Source: Gammaproteobacteria bacterium
GTDB taxonomy: Bacteria; Pseudomonadota; Gammaproteobacteria; Enterobacterales; Alteromonadaceae
Direction: 5' to 3'
Assembly: GCA_018825965.1 (NCBI GenBank)
Contig: JAHKAA010000035.1
Location: 1 to 64,000, forward strand
DNA: 64,000 nucleotides
Both the position numbers and the translations under genes were made by a program. Position 1 is the first letter of the stretch, and every line of letters begins with the position of its first letter. The notes beneath the pieces are model-generated. The model saw nothing but the letters and a program-made list of their open reading frames with translations, searched no databases and was not told the origin of the DNA. Positions 24,963 to 34,188 of the stretch are shown piece by piece.

Positions 24963-26018
24963 GTGACCAAAGCAGTATTGATTATCACCAATATGGGGCC
25001 TAAAGCCTCTGCACCTTTTCAGGGCCAGTTTGTCAAAAATCAGGTGCTGGCACTGCAACAGCATCAGGCTTTGGCTTATTTTTATATGAGCTGGCACAAC
25101 GACAGCTTGCTGAATAAACTGCTGAAATACCCTGTGCTCTTTCTACAATTCTTTTGGTCTTATATTCTGAGTTTAAAAAGCTATGACATTATTCATGTGC
25201 ACTTTTTTTACCCAACTATCTGGCTGGCTCTGGCCTATAAATATTTGCGTAAACCTTCGGTAAAAATAGTAGTGACCTGTCATGGCAGTGATATCTACCA
25301 TTATCAGCCTTTTGGTGTTTTGTATCGTTGGTGTAGTCGTCATGTAGACCAGTGGATTTTTACCAGTGAAAAACTTCAAAGCAAAGCTTTTACTGCAGCA
25401 CCCAAGGCCGTTGTGTTGTCCGCTGGTATAGCGCAGTTGTATGCAGATGCAACCCAATACAGCAGAGCAGATAAAGACATCGACCTGCTGTATGTTGGTG
25501 CTTTGAATAAAAATAAAGGCATGGACAGGTTGATCGCCTTGTTGCCGCAACTCAAAGATAAAACCATTTATGTGGCAGGCACCGGGTCTTATCAGGCGCA
25601 ATTTGAACAGTTAAAAAAAGACTACCCAAATTTACAGCTCGAAGCGGGCCAAAGTGCAGAACAATTAAAAGCCTTGTATCAGCGCAGTAAATGTTTTTTA
25701 AGTTTGTCGCGCAATGAATCCTTTGGCCTGGTGATGACCGAAGCCATGGCCTGTTATACCCCTGTGATTGCGACCCTCACTGATGGTTCGGCAGAGCAGT
25801 TAGGGGCTGACTCATTTTGGGTGATAGATCAAACAGATGAACAAGCTTTGCAGCAAAACTTGCTAAAAAAAATTCAGCAGCTATTAAGTTTGTCAGACTC
25901 AGACTACACCGCATTACAGCAGTCTGCTCATCAGCATGCAAAAGGCTGTCTGGTGGATGATGTAGCGGCAAAAATACAACAGCTGTATCTGGCGTTATTT
26001 CCTGAACAAGGGTCATAG
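24963..26018 (+). CDS. Glycosyltransferase family 4
   Basis: This 351-residue GT-B protein opens with VLIITNMGPKASAPFQGQFVKNQVLAL. The C-terminal half has GALNKNKGMDRLI and SRNESFGLVMTEAMACYTPVIAT, the EX7E-type nucleotide-sugar motif of retaining GT4 enzymes. Acceptor and sugar are unknown. It is the first gene of the rightward arm and starts at GTG 24963. The next gene follows after 18 bases. Confidence 0.85.
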   Translation: MTKAVLIITNMGPKASAPFQGQFVKNQVLALQQHQALAYFYMSWHNDSLLNKLLKYPVLFLQFFWSYILSLKSYDIIHVHFFYPTIWLALAYKYLRKPSVKIVVTCHGSDIYHYQPFGVLYRWCSRHVDQWIFTSEKLQSKAFTAAPKAVVLSAGIAQLYADATQYSRADKDIDLLYVGALNKNKGMDRLIALLPQLKDKTIYVAGTGSYQAQFEQLKKDYPNLQLEAGQSAEQLKALYQRSKCFLSLSRNESFGLVMTEAMACYTPVIATLTDGSAEQLGADSFWVIDQTDEQALQQNLLKKIQQLLSLSDSDYTALQQSAHQHAKGCLVDDVAAKIQQLYLALFPEQGS

Positions 26019-26036
26019 AAAAAGGTAACTATAAAG

Positions 26037-26762
26037 ATGGCAATTCAACCTGAAGTGGTACCAGTAGGTGGCATTGGGGTGATGGCGTTCAGCGATATGG
26101 CTGAACTGGTCAATTATATTATTCAGGACGATGGTACTGTCTTTACGGGTTCTGCTATTGCAATGAATCCGGAAAAAGTGATAGCGGCTAGTAAAAACCC
26201 TGTATTGATGAGCATTCTGAACAAGGCTGATATTCGTTATGCCGATGGCATGGGTGTAGTGAAAGTGATGCGGCGTAAATTAGGCCGCAAAGTAGAACGT
26301 ATTCCAGGTTGTGAGTTATGGCAAGCGTTAATGGCTAAAGCGGCAGTGACTAAAACTCCGGTGTTTTTAGTAGGAGCCAAACCGCAGGTGATGACGGAAA
26401 CAGTGGAAAAACTGACGGCTATGGGTGTCAATGTGGTGGCATCGCAGGATGGTTATTTTAAAGATGAAGAGGAGCTGATCCGCCGTATAGCTCAAAGTGG
26501 TGCCCGTATAGTCACAGTGGCTATGGGCTCGCCCAAACAAGAGATTTTTATTGGTAAATGCCAGCAGCAATTACCTGATGCCTATTATATGGGCGTAGGT
26601 GGTACTTATGATGTGTTCACCGGCCATGTGCAGCGGGCACCAGCTTTGTGGTGTAAGTTACATTTAGAGTGGGCCTACCGGCTCTTGTCTCAGCCGTCCC
26701 GTATTGGTCGTCAGTCAAATCTGGTGACTTACGCCTGGTTATATCTGACGAATAAACTCTGA
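26037..26762 (+). CDS. WecG/TagA/CpsF-family glycosyltransferase
   Basis: This 241-residue protein has the TagA/WecG layout: MNPEKVIAASKNPVL, then ADIRYADGMGVVKVMR with the catalytic Asp, IPGCELW, and the late TVAMGSPKQEIFI and GVGGTYDVFTGHVQRAP motifs. The family adds N-acetylmannosamine or its acid to a GlcNAc-diphosphate lipid. With a WecA-type initiator and a WecC-type dehydrogenase in the same locus, a GlcNAc-ManNAc(A) start of the repeat unit is likely. The exact sugar is inferred. Confidence 0.88.
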   Translation: MAIQPEVVPVGGIGVMAFSDMAELVNYIIQDDGTVFTGSAIAMNPEKVIAASKNPVLMSILNKADIRYADGMGVVKVMRRKLGRKVERIPGCELWQALMAKAAVTKTPVFLVGAKPQVMTETVEKLTAMGVNVVASQDGYFKDEEELIRRIAQSGARIVTVAMGSPKQEIFIGKCQQQLPDAYYMGVGGTYDVFTGHVQRAPALWCKLHLEWAYRLLSQPSRIGRQSNLVTYAWLYLTNKL

Positions 26763-26814
26763 TCAAAACGATTAAAACAAAAAGAACATAAAGAGAATCA
26801 CAGAGAGAAGCATA

Positions 26815-27720
26815 GTGCAGCAACAGTCCGATTTACCTTTGATCAGCGTCTACATGCCTACTTTTAACAGAGTAGCTATGGTGCAACGTGCCATTGCCTC
26901 AGTGCTGGTGCAGGATTACCCCAATCTTGAATTACTGGTGGTGGACGATGCCTCCACAGACAGTACCTGGGAGACGTTAAACCGGGTTTATGCTGATGAA
27001 CCCAGAGTGCGTCTGTTTCGCCAGGACAAAGGGCAGGGCGCTTGTGCGGCGCGCAACCTGGCGATAGCGCAAGCCAAAGGTGACTTTGTCACTGGTCTGG
27101 ATGATGATGATGAATTTTTGCCAAATCGTCTGAGTTCCCTGTATCAGGCTTATGACGATCAGTATGCTTTTGTCTGTTCAAGTTATTTTTGGGATTACGG
27201 CACTATACGTAAGCAGCTGTACCCGGACTCTGCCATTGTGGGTTTAAATGAACTGCTGGATGCACATTGTTTATCCAATCAGGTGCTGGTAAAACGCAGC
27301 CGTATGCTGGCACAAGGTGGTTTTGACATTGGGCTTGCCGCTTTTCAGGATTACGATATGTGGATCCGCTTAGTGGCTGCATACGGCAAAGCGCTGCGTT
27401 TGGCAGAAGCAACTTATGTGGTGCATGTAGGGCATGAACTGGGCCGTATTACCACTTCACCTAAACGTCTGGCTGCACAAAGTTATTTTGTTGAAAAACA
27501 TTTACCGCTGATGAATGAACGCAATAGACAAAACCAGCACTTTTACCGTCTGGTCATGGAGCAGCAGCAACTTTCATTAGGGCGTTTACTGTTTTTCTGC
27601 CGTTATGGTTTATGGTCAACGAAGATCCGTTATTACCTGAAACAAAAATTGCAGTGGGCGATTAAATTCCGTCAACAGCTGTTAAGCAAAGGCATTAAAG
27701 GGTTGTTTTCGAAAAAATGA
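26815..27720 (+). CDS. Glycosyltransferase family 2
   Basis: This 301-residue GT-A enzyme carries LISVYMPTFNRVAMVQRAIASVLVQDYPNLELLVVDDASTD at the N-terminus and GLDDDDEFLPNRL, the DxD metal motif region, near residue 98. QDYDMWIRLVAAYG is the usual acceptor-side motif. It adds one sugar to the growing repeat unit, identity unknown. Starts at GTG 26815 and overlaps the Wzz-like gene in an ATGA at 27717. Confidence 0.85.
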   Translation: MQQQSDLPLISVYMPTFNRVAMVQRAIASVLVQDYPNLELLVVDDASTDSTWETLNRVYADEPRVRLFRQDKGQGACAARNLAIAQAKGDFVTGLDDDDEFLPNRLSSLYQAYDDQYAFVCSSYFWDYGTIRKQLYPDSAIVGLNELLDAHCLSNQVLVKRSRMLAQGGFDIGLAAFQDYDMWIRLVAAYGKALRLAEATYVVHVGHELGRITTSPKRLAAQSYFVEKHLPLMNERNRQNQHFYRLVMEQQQLSLGRLLFFCRYGLWSTKIRYYLKQKLQWAIKFRQQLLSKGIKGLFSKK

Positions 27721-28427
27721 GCCAGAACCTCTTAGCCCACGCCAACTTTGTTAGCCTGAGCGCTGTGTTGCTCAAACGTTTTTGGCTGCTGTTGCTGGCT
27801 GCTGCAGTCTTAGGTGCGGCTGCTTTGTATATAGTGCAACTCAGCACTGCGCTGCGGTTTCAGGCGACAGCTGTTGTGACTTTAACCGACTGGCAAACCG
27901 AACGTTTAACCCGACGTGATGATCCAAACGACAAAAATCCGGCCAATGTGGGCGGCGCTTCAGCTGATGCTATGTCCAGAGCTTTGTTGTGGTTAAAAGC
28001 CCCGGACTTTTTTCAGTCGCTGGCCCGTTCAGCTAATGCACAGCAGTTGAGTGTGGACCACAAAAGGCGGGGTAATCTGGTGACTTTAAAGTGGAGCAGC
28101 AACTCAGCAGCCAATGCTGAAACTGAATTGGCTTTGGTGCTCAGACTCTGGGATCAACGTTGGCGTCAGCAGTTTATTCAGCAAAAACAACAAGAGTTAA
28201 CGACCTTACAACAAACGCCGGTTACCGATCTGGCGCAACAGCAACAACAGCGCACACAATACGAGCTGGACTACGCGAAAAAAGCTCAGCCTTTTGCATT
28301 ACAGTCATTAGAAGGTCCAAAAGCACCAGAACAAAGTGAACGTCCAGCCTTGTGGCTGATGTTATTGTGTGGTGCATTTTTGGGTTTCAGCTGCGCTTTT
28401 GTTGTGTTGATGTTATGGCGGCTTTAA
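27717..28427 (+). CDS. Wzz-like chain-length determinant protein
   Basis: This 236-residue protein has one membrane helix at about residues 20-40 (LLKRFWLLLLAAAVLGAAALYIV) and another at the C-terminus (LWLMLLCGAFLGFSCAFVVLMLW), with a periplasmic region between. The predicted coiled coil around QQKQQELTTLQQTPVTDLAQQQQQRTQYELDY fits polysaccharide co-polymerases that set chain length. It lacks a tyrosine-kinase domain, as in Wzz of O-antigen systems. It lies directly before the Wzy-like gene, the expected pairing. Confidence 0.65.
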   Translation: MSQNLLAHANFVSLSAVLLKRFWLLLLAAAVLGAAALYIVQLSTALRFQATAVVTLTDWQTERLTRRDDPNDKNPANVGGASADAMSRALLWLKAPDFFQSLARSANAQQLSVDHKRRGNLVTLKWSSNSAANAETELALVLRLWDQRWRQQFIQQKQQELTTLQQTPVTDLAQQQQQRTQYELDYAKKAQPFALQSLEGPKAPEQSERPALWLMLLCGAFLGFSCAFVVLMLWRL

Positions 28428-29719
28428 TGCGCTTGTCTGCATATTTCCGGCAGGTGTTGCCTCTGGATAAACTGATCCTGTTCTTGTGCAGCTGTTATTT
28501 GCTTATCGATGCCTGTAATGGCTTTTTACTGAATCAGTTTGGCCGCAGTTTTGGCTTATCTGCTTTGTATAAACTCTTGATCCTGACTCTGATGCTGACC
28601 TGCTTAAGCTTGCGGTCTGCAAAAGCTTTTTTGTTGTTTCCGGCGCTTTTTGTGCTGTTAGTGCCAGGGCCATTTTATAGCTGGCTGCAAGTGGGTGGTT
28701 CTTTAGCTGCAGATCTGGGTTTGATGCTCAAACTGATTTCCCCTTTTATTGCCTTTTATTACCTGCTGAGTCTGGCTCAGTTGGATAAAGCCTTTGCGCT
28801 TAAATCGATGCACAGGGTTTTTATTATCAACTATCTGATTATATTAGTTAATTTTGTTTTTGGTTCTTTAGGTTATGGTTATACCTCCTATTTACCCCAA
28901 GCCCACCTGACCCAGGTCGATTTGGGCAGTAAAGGCTTTTTTAATGCAGCCAATGAGCTGTCCGTGGTGCTTTTGGTGTTATCAGCCTGGTTATTGCAGT
29001 ACTACTGGCGACACCAAAAACTGATTTTCCTGGTTGTGGCCGCAAGTTCGGTCTGGTGCGCCAGTTTAATGCTGACCAAAACGGGTCTGCTTGGAACTAT
29101 TATTCTGGTGCTGTTGATCCCGCTGATGCCGGTTCTTTTGCGCCTGAACTGGTCGCGTCTGACGCTACTGATATTCTTGATGATGGTCACTATCAGCCTG
29201 CTGATTTGGCAAGCCCCCTTGTTGTTAACTCATCTGGGGCTGGCTGAAAAATTACAGCATATCTACCAGCAGCAAGGTTTACTTGGTGTTTTGTTATCTA
29301 ACCGTGATAAATACGCGGCAGAGATCTGGCAGATGGCCAGCTTTTATTACAGCGACAGTCACAGGTTTTTTGGCATAGGGCTTATTGGCGTATCAGAACA
29401 TCTGTGGAAGTACTGGGCTGAGTCGGATCCTTTTGATTTACTGATCTTTTATGGTATCGCTGGTTTGATGTTTTTCGTGTGGATTTTTACAGGTTTTATT
29501 GCTCAGAATCTAAAGTTGTGCCGGCTTTTCTCCAGCGAATTAGCTGCAACTCTGGTGTTGTTAAATTTATTATTGTTATTGGTGTCCTGTATCGCGGGTC
29601 ATGTGATTAGCTCCGGCATGTTGTGGCCTGTCTGGGGTTTTATCAACGCAGCGGCTTTGATCCATAGCTTCGCTGATACAAAACCAAAAAAGGCGGAGCC
29701 TCTGCATGTTACGCAGTGA
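28427..29719 (+). CDS. Wzy-like polymerase / O-antigen ligase-type membrane protein
   Basis: This protein of about 430 residues has roughly ten membrane helices and a long periplasmic loop with LSNRDKYAAEIWQMASFYYSDSHRFFGIGLIG, in the style of Wzy polymerases and O-antigen ligases. Sequence conservation in this family is low, so the call rests on topology and context (next to Wzz-like and Wzx-like genes). I use ATG 28427, whose A is the last base of the Wzz-like TAA stop. ATG 28415 and an upstream start at 28352 are possible but lie inside the previous gene. Confidence 0.7.
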   Translation: MRLSAYFRQVLPLDKLILFLCSCYLLIDACNGFLLNQFGRSFGLSALYKLLILTLMLTCLSLRSAKAFLLFPALFVLLVPGPFYSWLQVGGSLAADLGLMLKLISPFIAFYYLLSLAQLDKAFALKSMHRVFIINYLIILVNFVFGSLGYGYTSYLPQAHLTQVDLGSKGFFNAANELSVVLLVLSAWLLQYYWRHQKLIFLVVAASSVWCASLMLTKTGLLGTIILVLLIPLMPVLLRLNWSRLTLLIFLMMVTISLLIWQAPLLLTHLGLAEKLQHIYQQQGLLGVLLSNRDKYAAEIWQMASFYYSDSHRFFGIGLIGVSEHLWKYWAESDPFDLLIFYGIAGLMFFVWIFTGFIAQNLKLCRLFSSELAATLVLLNLLLLLVSCIAGHVISSGMLWPVWGFINAAALIHSFADTKPKKAEPLHVTQ

Positions 29720-30971
29720 TTTCGCTCAAAAACTGTTGAACAACAGCCTGGCTCATGGTCTGAACTTCGGCTCGCGCTGGCTACTGAATCTGGTAGTGGC
29801 GCGACAACTGCTGGCCCCTGACTTTGGTGTCTTCAGTTATGTCTATATGCTGGCCAATTTGTTTTTCCCTACCATAGCGTTTGGCGTCAGCTTTTACCTG
29901 ATCCATTATTCAGCCAGGCAGCAACACATCAGTTTGTTGCTGAACAGCCTGGTGCTGAGTTTTATGGTGTTTTTGTTGTTATGCCTGGGTGTTGTTGCTA
30001 TCGATTACTGGATCAACGACAGCGTCCCTTATTACCTGTACCTGCTGAGTTTATTGATAGGTTTAGTCTGGGCTGTCAGTCAGGCGATATTTTGTTACCT
30101 CAAAGGCCGTCAGCAGTTTTTTGTCGAAGTAAAATCACAGTTTGCTGGCGCTTTAAGTTTGCTGGTGGTGGTGGGTTTGTTCTCCGGAGGATTGATCACT
30201 GAACTTGACGCTATGCTCGAAGCTGTGCTGGTTGCGAGTTTATTGCCTGTGGTGATGGGATTGAATGTGATCTGGCCTGAGCTGAAAGCTGGTATTGGCC
30301 CTTATCTGCGAAATTTCAGTCACTACTTTGGCTGGCAGGATATACGACATCGGCTGCATTTTGCTTTGCATGATGTTTTTGCCATTATTATGAGCAATAT
30401 TCCTTTTATTTTTCTGGCCTTATTCAGCACCCTGCTGGCGCTTGGGCAGTTCAGAAAACTCTTTATTTTGTTTATGCCTGTGACCTTATTGCCTGTGATT
30501 TTTTCACAGGTGTTTTTAAGTCGTTTAAGCCGTCTGACGGATTTGGGGGCTAAGCTGCAGTTTTTCCGTAAGGTATTCCTCTTCACTTTACCTCTGCTGT
30601 CTTTGCCTTATGTGCTGATGTGGCCCGCAGGGGATTGGTTGTATCAGCAGTCCTTTAATGAAACTTTGGATCCGGAGCATCTGTTGATGCTGCATCTGGT
30701 ACTGGCGACTTTGTGGATCACTTTGCTGAAAACCTATTTTGAAGTGCTGCTGACTTCATTAGGAGCCAACCACTATAAAGCCATGCTGGTCACTTTTGCC
30801 GCAGTGTTCACAGCGCTGACTTACTGCTGGTTTAACTATAGGTTGACAGTCGAATTAACTGCATGGTTGTTTCTTGCAGGGAATCTGTTGATTACTTTAA
30901 TGCTGGTGACTGCTTGTCTTTGGCAAATCAGGCTGCAACAAAAAGATTCAACACAAAGTAAGGCTGGTTAA
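29706..30971 (+). CDS. Second oligosaccharide flippase-like protein
   Basis: This 421-residue membrane protein opens ALNF-like: NNSLAHGLNFGSRWLLNLVVARQLLAPDFGVFSYVYMLANLFFPTIAFGV, the usual Wzx/MATE-like N-terminus. About twelve helices follow. It overlaps the Wzy-like gene by 14 bases. The locus therefore has two flippases, one on each arm. Either two distinct polysaccharides are made or one flippase handles a different lipid-linked intermediate. Confidence 0.78.
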   Translation: MLRSDFAQKLLNNSLAHGLNFGSRWLLNLVVARQLLAPDFGVFSYVYMLANLFFPTIAFGVSFYLIHYSARQQHISLLLNSLVLSFMVFLLLCLGVVAIDYWINDSVPYYLYLLSLLIGLVWAVSQAIFCYLKGRQQFFVEVKSQFAGALSLLVVVGLFSGGLITELDAMLEAVLVASLLPVVMGLNVIWPELKAGIGPYLRNFSHYFGWQDIRHRLHFALHDVFAIIMSNIPFIFLALFSTLLALGQFRKLFILFMPVTLLPVIFSQVFLSRLSRLTDLGAKLQFFRKVFLFTLPLLSLPYVLMWPAGDWLYQQSFNETLDPEHLLMLHLVLATLWITLLKTYFEVLLTSLGANHYKAMLVTFAAVFTALTYCWFNYRLTVELTAWLFLAGNLLITLMLVTACLWQIRLQQKDSTQSKAG

Positions 30972-31026
30972 GTAACTGCCTGGCTTGTGCTATGGTTAAC
31001 TTCAGATCTGTTGAAACATCGATGGG

Positions 31027-31887
31027 GTGGCTGTGTATAAAATTGTGATCATCGCTGCCTTGTTCTGCTGTCAGAGCCCTGGTGCCGCACAAATCACCTT
31101 GCTTAAAACAGACTGGCCGCCTCATCAAATCACCACTGGTGTTTATCAGGATCAGGGCACTTTTGATGTGCTGCATAAATTGTTGATCACAGAACTGCCG
31201 CATCTGAAACACCAAACCAAAGTAGTTAATTTGCCCAGACTGGAACAGGCTTTTCTGCAAAATAAGTACAGTGTCTGCACTTTCGGTTCTATTTTCACTG
31301 AAAAAAGAGCAAAAACCCGTTGGTATTCTAACGCTGTGACTGTACTTCCGGGTTTAGCTGTGCATTTCCGGACTTCTGCTGTGGTGCAACAGCATGCTGC
31401 GATACAGGACGACGGCAGTGTAGATATGCGGCAACTGGCACAGGATAAAGTACTGCTTGGTGCTTATCAGCCCAACCGTTTTTATCCGGCCTCTGTGATG
31501 GATGCGACTCAATACGCTAACTTTATTCCTCATGAGTTTACCAGCGAGATTAATGCTGCTGCATTGCTGTTGTCAAAACGGGTTGACTATGTGGTGGAAT
31601 ATCCGGAGCGTATGGCGTTTTATCTGAAAGATTACCCACAAAAAGTACAGATCCAAAGCAGGGCAGTAGAAGATGCTTCCCCTTTTGTGGTGTCGTATAT
31701 CACCTGCAATAAAAGTCCGCAAGGGCAGCAATTGATCGCTGAGATAAACAAAGCACTGAGGCTGTTGTGGCAAAAGCCAGAATACAAAACGGCGATGTTT
31801 AACTGGGTGGACGAATGTAACATCACTCAACTGGAAAAGGTTTATCAGGATTTTCAGCAAAAATCTGCGGCAAAAACTAAACCTTAA
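31027..31887 (+). CDS. Periplasmic substrate-binding (PBP2-type) protein
   Basis: This 286-residue protein has a signal peptide of about 22 residues (MAVYKIVIIAALFCCQSPGAAQ) and a mature part of the family-3 type (KTDWPPHQITTGVYQDQGTFDVLHKLL). That type binds amino acids or similar ligands in ABC transporters or sensor kinases. No permease or ATPase gene is next to it, so it is an orphan binding protein. The start is GTG 31027 (another GTG at 31033). It is not clear whether it belongs to the polysaccharide locus. Confidence 0.65.
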   Translation: MAVYKIVIIAALFCCQSPGAAQITLLKTDWPPHQITTGVYQDQGTFDVLHKLLITELPHLKHQTKVVNLPRLEQAFLQNKYSVCTFGSIFTEKRAKTRWYSNAVTVLPGLAVHFRTSAVVQQHAAIQDDGSVDMRQLAQDKVLLGAYQPNRFYPASVMDATQYANFIPHEFTSEINAAALLLSKRVDYVVEYPERMAFYLKDYPQKVQIQSRAVEDASPFVVSYITCNKSPQGQQLIAEINKALRLLWQKPEYKTAMFNWVDECNITQLEKVYQDFQQKSAAKTKP

Positions 31888-31972
31888 GTGTCAGAGCCAG
31901 CATCACATTGCACAACATAAAGAGGCCGGTGATAGCACTGGCCTGTTCACATCGCTCTGTTCTGCTGAATGC

Positions 31973-33205
31973 TTAGTGGGCTGAGCGTAAGGGGCCTACC
32001 ACGTTAATCAGGCTGCTTTTACTGAAATCCAAATCACCAAAACCTTTGTGGTTGACCAGGATCACAATGATATCGGCTTTTAAACCTTGTTCCACTGAAA
32101 CCAGCTCAACATTGGCGGCCAGCTTGTTGGTCTGGTCCACATTAGGTTCTACCGCATAGATTTTACCCTGATAAGCAGCAGCTAAATCATTGACTATATG
32201 TAAAGCCGGGCTTTCACGTAAATCGTCAATATCCGGCTTAAAAGCCAGACCAAAACAAGCGACAGAAGGTTTATGCAGCGTATGATTCGCCACTGTCGAT
32301 AAAATTTTCTGCAAAACCCATTGAGGTTTAAAGTCGTTCACTTCACGGGCTGTGCGGATAAGTTTTGCCTGCTCCGGTGCTGAATGCACAATAAACCATG
32401 GGTCCACAGCGATGCAGTGGCCACCTACACCGGCGCCTGGCGTCAGAATATTTACGCGAGGGTGGCGGTTGGCCATTTTAATCAGTTCCCAGACGTCAAT
32501 TTTCAACTCGTCACAGATGACCGACAGTTCATTGGCAAAAGCTATATTGACGTCACGGAAAGCGTTTTCTGTCAGTTTTGACATTTCTGCAGTGCGGGCG
32601 TCAGAGAGCAAACACTCACCCGTCACAAAGGTCTGATACAGGGCTTTGGCTTTTTCAGAGCAAGCCGGGGTTAAGCCGCCAACAATGCGGTCATTCGCAA
32701 TCAGTTCATACACAACACGGCCCGGAAGCACACGTTCAGGGCAATAAGCCACATGAATATCCGGCTGGGAGGAATCGGTAGGAACTGTTAAATCCGGGCG
32801 TGCTTCACCTATCCACTGGCAAATTTTTTCTGTAGTGCCAACAGGGCTGGTCGATTCCAGTACCACTAAGTTGCCTTTGGTCAGCACTGGCGCTATAGAT
32901 TTTACCGCCGCTTCAACATAAGTGAGATCCGGTGACAGATCATCAAAAAATGGTGTTGGCACTGCAATCATAAAGGCATCGGCTGCTACAGGGCTGGTTT
33001 GCGCTGATAAATAACCACCTGTCACAGCGGCATGCACCAGCATGTCCAGCTCAGGTTCTACAATATGAATTCTGCCTTGATTGATGGTATCCACTGCATG
33101 TTGATTCACATCTATACCAATAACCCGCAGCTTGCGAGACGCTAACATGGCTGCCGTAGGCAGGCCTATATACCCTAAACCTATCACCGATACCGTCTTA
33201 AACAT
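31973..33205 (-). CDS. wecC: UDP-N-acetyl-D-mannosamine dehydrogenase WecC
   Basis: This 410-residue UDP-sugar 4-electron dehydrogenase has an N-terminal NAD Rossmann motif GLGYIGLPTAAM (residues 9-20), KLTENAFRDVNIAFANEL with the catalytic Lys/Asn segment, and the nucleophile Cys264 in GAGVGGHCIAVDPW. IVEPELDMLV is typical of WecC rather than of UDP-glucose dehydrogenases. It oxidises UDP-ManNAc to UDP-ManNAcA for the WecG-type transferase. wecB, the epimerase that makes UDP-ManNAc, is not in the window. Transcribed alone on the minus strand. Confidence 0.92.
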   Translation of the reverse strand: MFKTVSVIGLGYIGLPTAAMLASRKLRVIGIDVNQHAVDTINQGRIHIVEPELDMLVHAAVTGGYLSAQTSPVAADAFMIAVPTPFFDDLSPDLTYVEAAVKSIAPVLTKGNLVVLESTSPVGTTEKICQWIGEARPDLTVPTDSSQPDIHVAYCPERVLPGRVVYELIANDRIVGGLTPACSEKAKALYQTFVTGECLLSDARTAEMSKLTENAFRDVNIAFANELSVICDELKIDVWELIKMANRHPRVNILTPGAGVGGHCIAVDPWFIVHSAPEQAKLIRTAREVNDFKPQWVLQKILSTVANHTLHKPSVACFGLAFKPDIDDLRESPALHIVNDLAAAYQGKIYAVEPNVDQTNKLAANVELVSVEQGLKADIIVILVNHKGFGDLDFSKSSLINVVGPLRSAH

Positions 33206-33402
33206 ACTGAACTCCGTGAACCTTGCAACATTGGTTTTTTATTGGCTGACATCTTATCACAGCACGCCAGAAAGCTTAGATGAGGAAGTGTGGCTGCTGA
33301 GAAATTTTTTAATAAAATAACAGTGTTAGCCCAATGGTGGCTGATTAGGTCTGTGGTATCTTGCTTGGCAGTTACTGATAGAATTCGGTTAAAGGAAGCG
33401 CA

Positions 33403-34119
33403 GTGAAAGATTTTTTAGAACCATTTTTGTATCCACAGAATATATTTCTTTGGTTATTTTTTTTCGCCTGCCTGTATTATCGCCGAAAAGGGCTGTGGTT
33501 ATTGTTGATTTGGTTTTATCTGACAGGCAATACGCTAGTGGCAAATCAGGTGCGGGAATGGTACAGCTCTCAAATCAGCACTGCTGAACTGCCCGTGAAC
33601 TTCAACGGCGACTATGTATTGCTGGGTTGTGGTGGCAATGCACATAGTCTGCCGGATTGTGCTGTTAACAGGATCAATCAGCTGTCTTTAATGATTAATG
33701 CACAGCAGCGTCCGGTGAATGTGCATATGACGACGTTGCACTGCGCGCCATACGAGGCCTTATTAACACAAAAAACAGAGTATGCAGCCATTCAGTGTTT
33801 TGATGGCGGGCCCACCACCTACCATGAGTTTGCGTCCTTAGATAAAAAGCTGGATAAAACTAAAAGTTATTTGTTTATCAGCAGTGACTATCATGCGCTT
33901 CGGGTGAAAAAATTATCACAAATGCACCAGTTGAATGCACAAGTCTATGCCGCATCCAGTGCAACCTTCAGGTCTGTCAATTGTGGCTGGAATTGTTTAT
34001 TGACGGTGAATCTGTCGAACTATGATTTGTTTTCAAAGCTGGCAGCTGAAACCGCAAGTTTGCAAGTCTATTGGCTAACCAAAGACTGGACTGAGTGGTA
34101 TACCCCGCGTTCTTTATGA
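33403..34119 (+). CDS. DUF218 / YdcF-like membrane protein
   Basis: This 238-residue protein has two N-terminal membrane helices (residues 10-27 and 30-45) and then a DUF218 domain: GDYVLLGCGGNAHSLPDCAVNRI begins it, and the later SYLFISSDYHALRVKKL segment is the typical second motif (SxxxHxxR-like). E. coli relatives such as ElyC and SanA act in cell-envelope or undecaprenyl-linked metabolism. The start is GTG 33403 with AAGGAAG before it. A function in envelope polysaccharide is inferred from location and family. Confidence 0.65.
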   Translation: MKDFLEPFLYPQNIFLWLFFFACLYYRRKGLWLLLIWFYLTGNTLVANQVREWYSSQISTAELPVNFNGDYVLLGCGGNAHSLPDCAVNRINQLSLMINAQQRPVNVHMTTLHCAPYEALLTQKTEYAAIQCFDGGPTTYHEFASLDKKLDKTKSYLFISSDYHALRVKKLSQMHQLNAQVYAASSATFRSVNCGWNCLLTVNLSNYDLFSKLAAETASLQVYWLTKDWTEWYTPRSL

Positions 34120-34148
34120 GGTCTGCGGGTCATGATTTCGAGAAATAG

Positions 34149-34174
34149 AAGGGCGACCGTAAAGGTCGCCCCTT
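34149..34174 (+). terminator. Stem-loop between converging genes
   Basis: GGGCGACC-gtaaa-GGTCGCCC (34151-34171) lies between the DUF218 gene and the dehydrogenase read from the other strand. T-runs are short on both sides (CTTCTATTT on the minus strand), so termination is likely but not strong. Confidence 0.6.
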
Positions 34175-34188
34175 GTATAGCCATAGAG

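Noticed and set aside
31900..31945. AGGCC-ggtgatagcact-GGCCT as terminator after the binding-protein gene
   Set aside because: The loop is long, the stem only five pairs and no T-run follows, so I do not annotate it.
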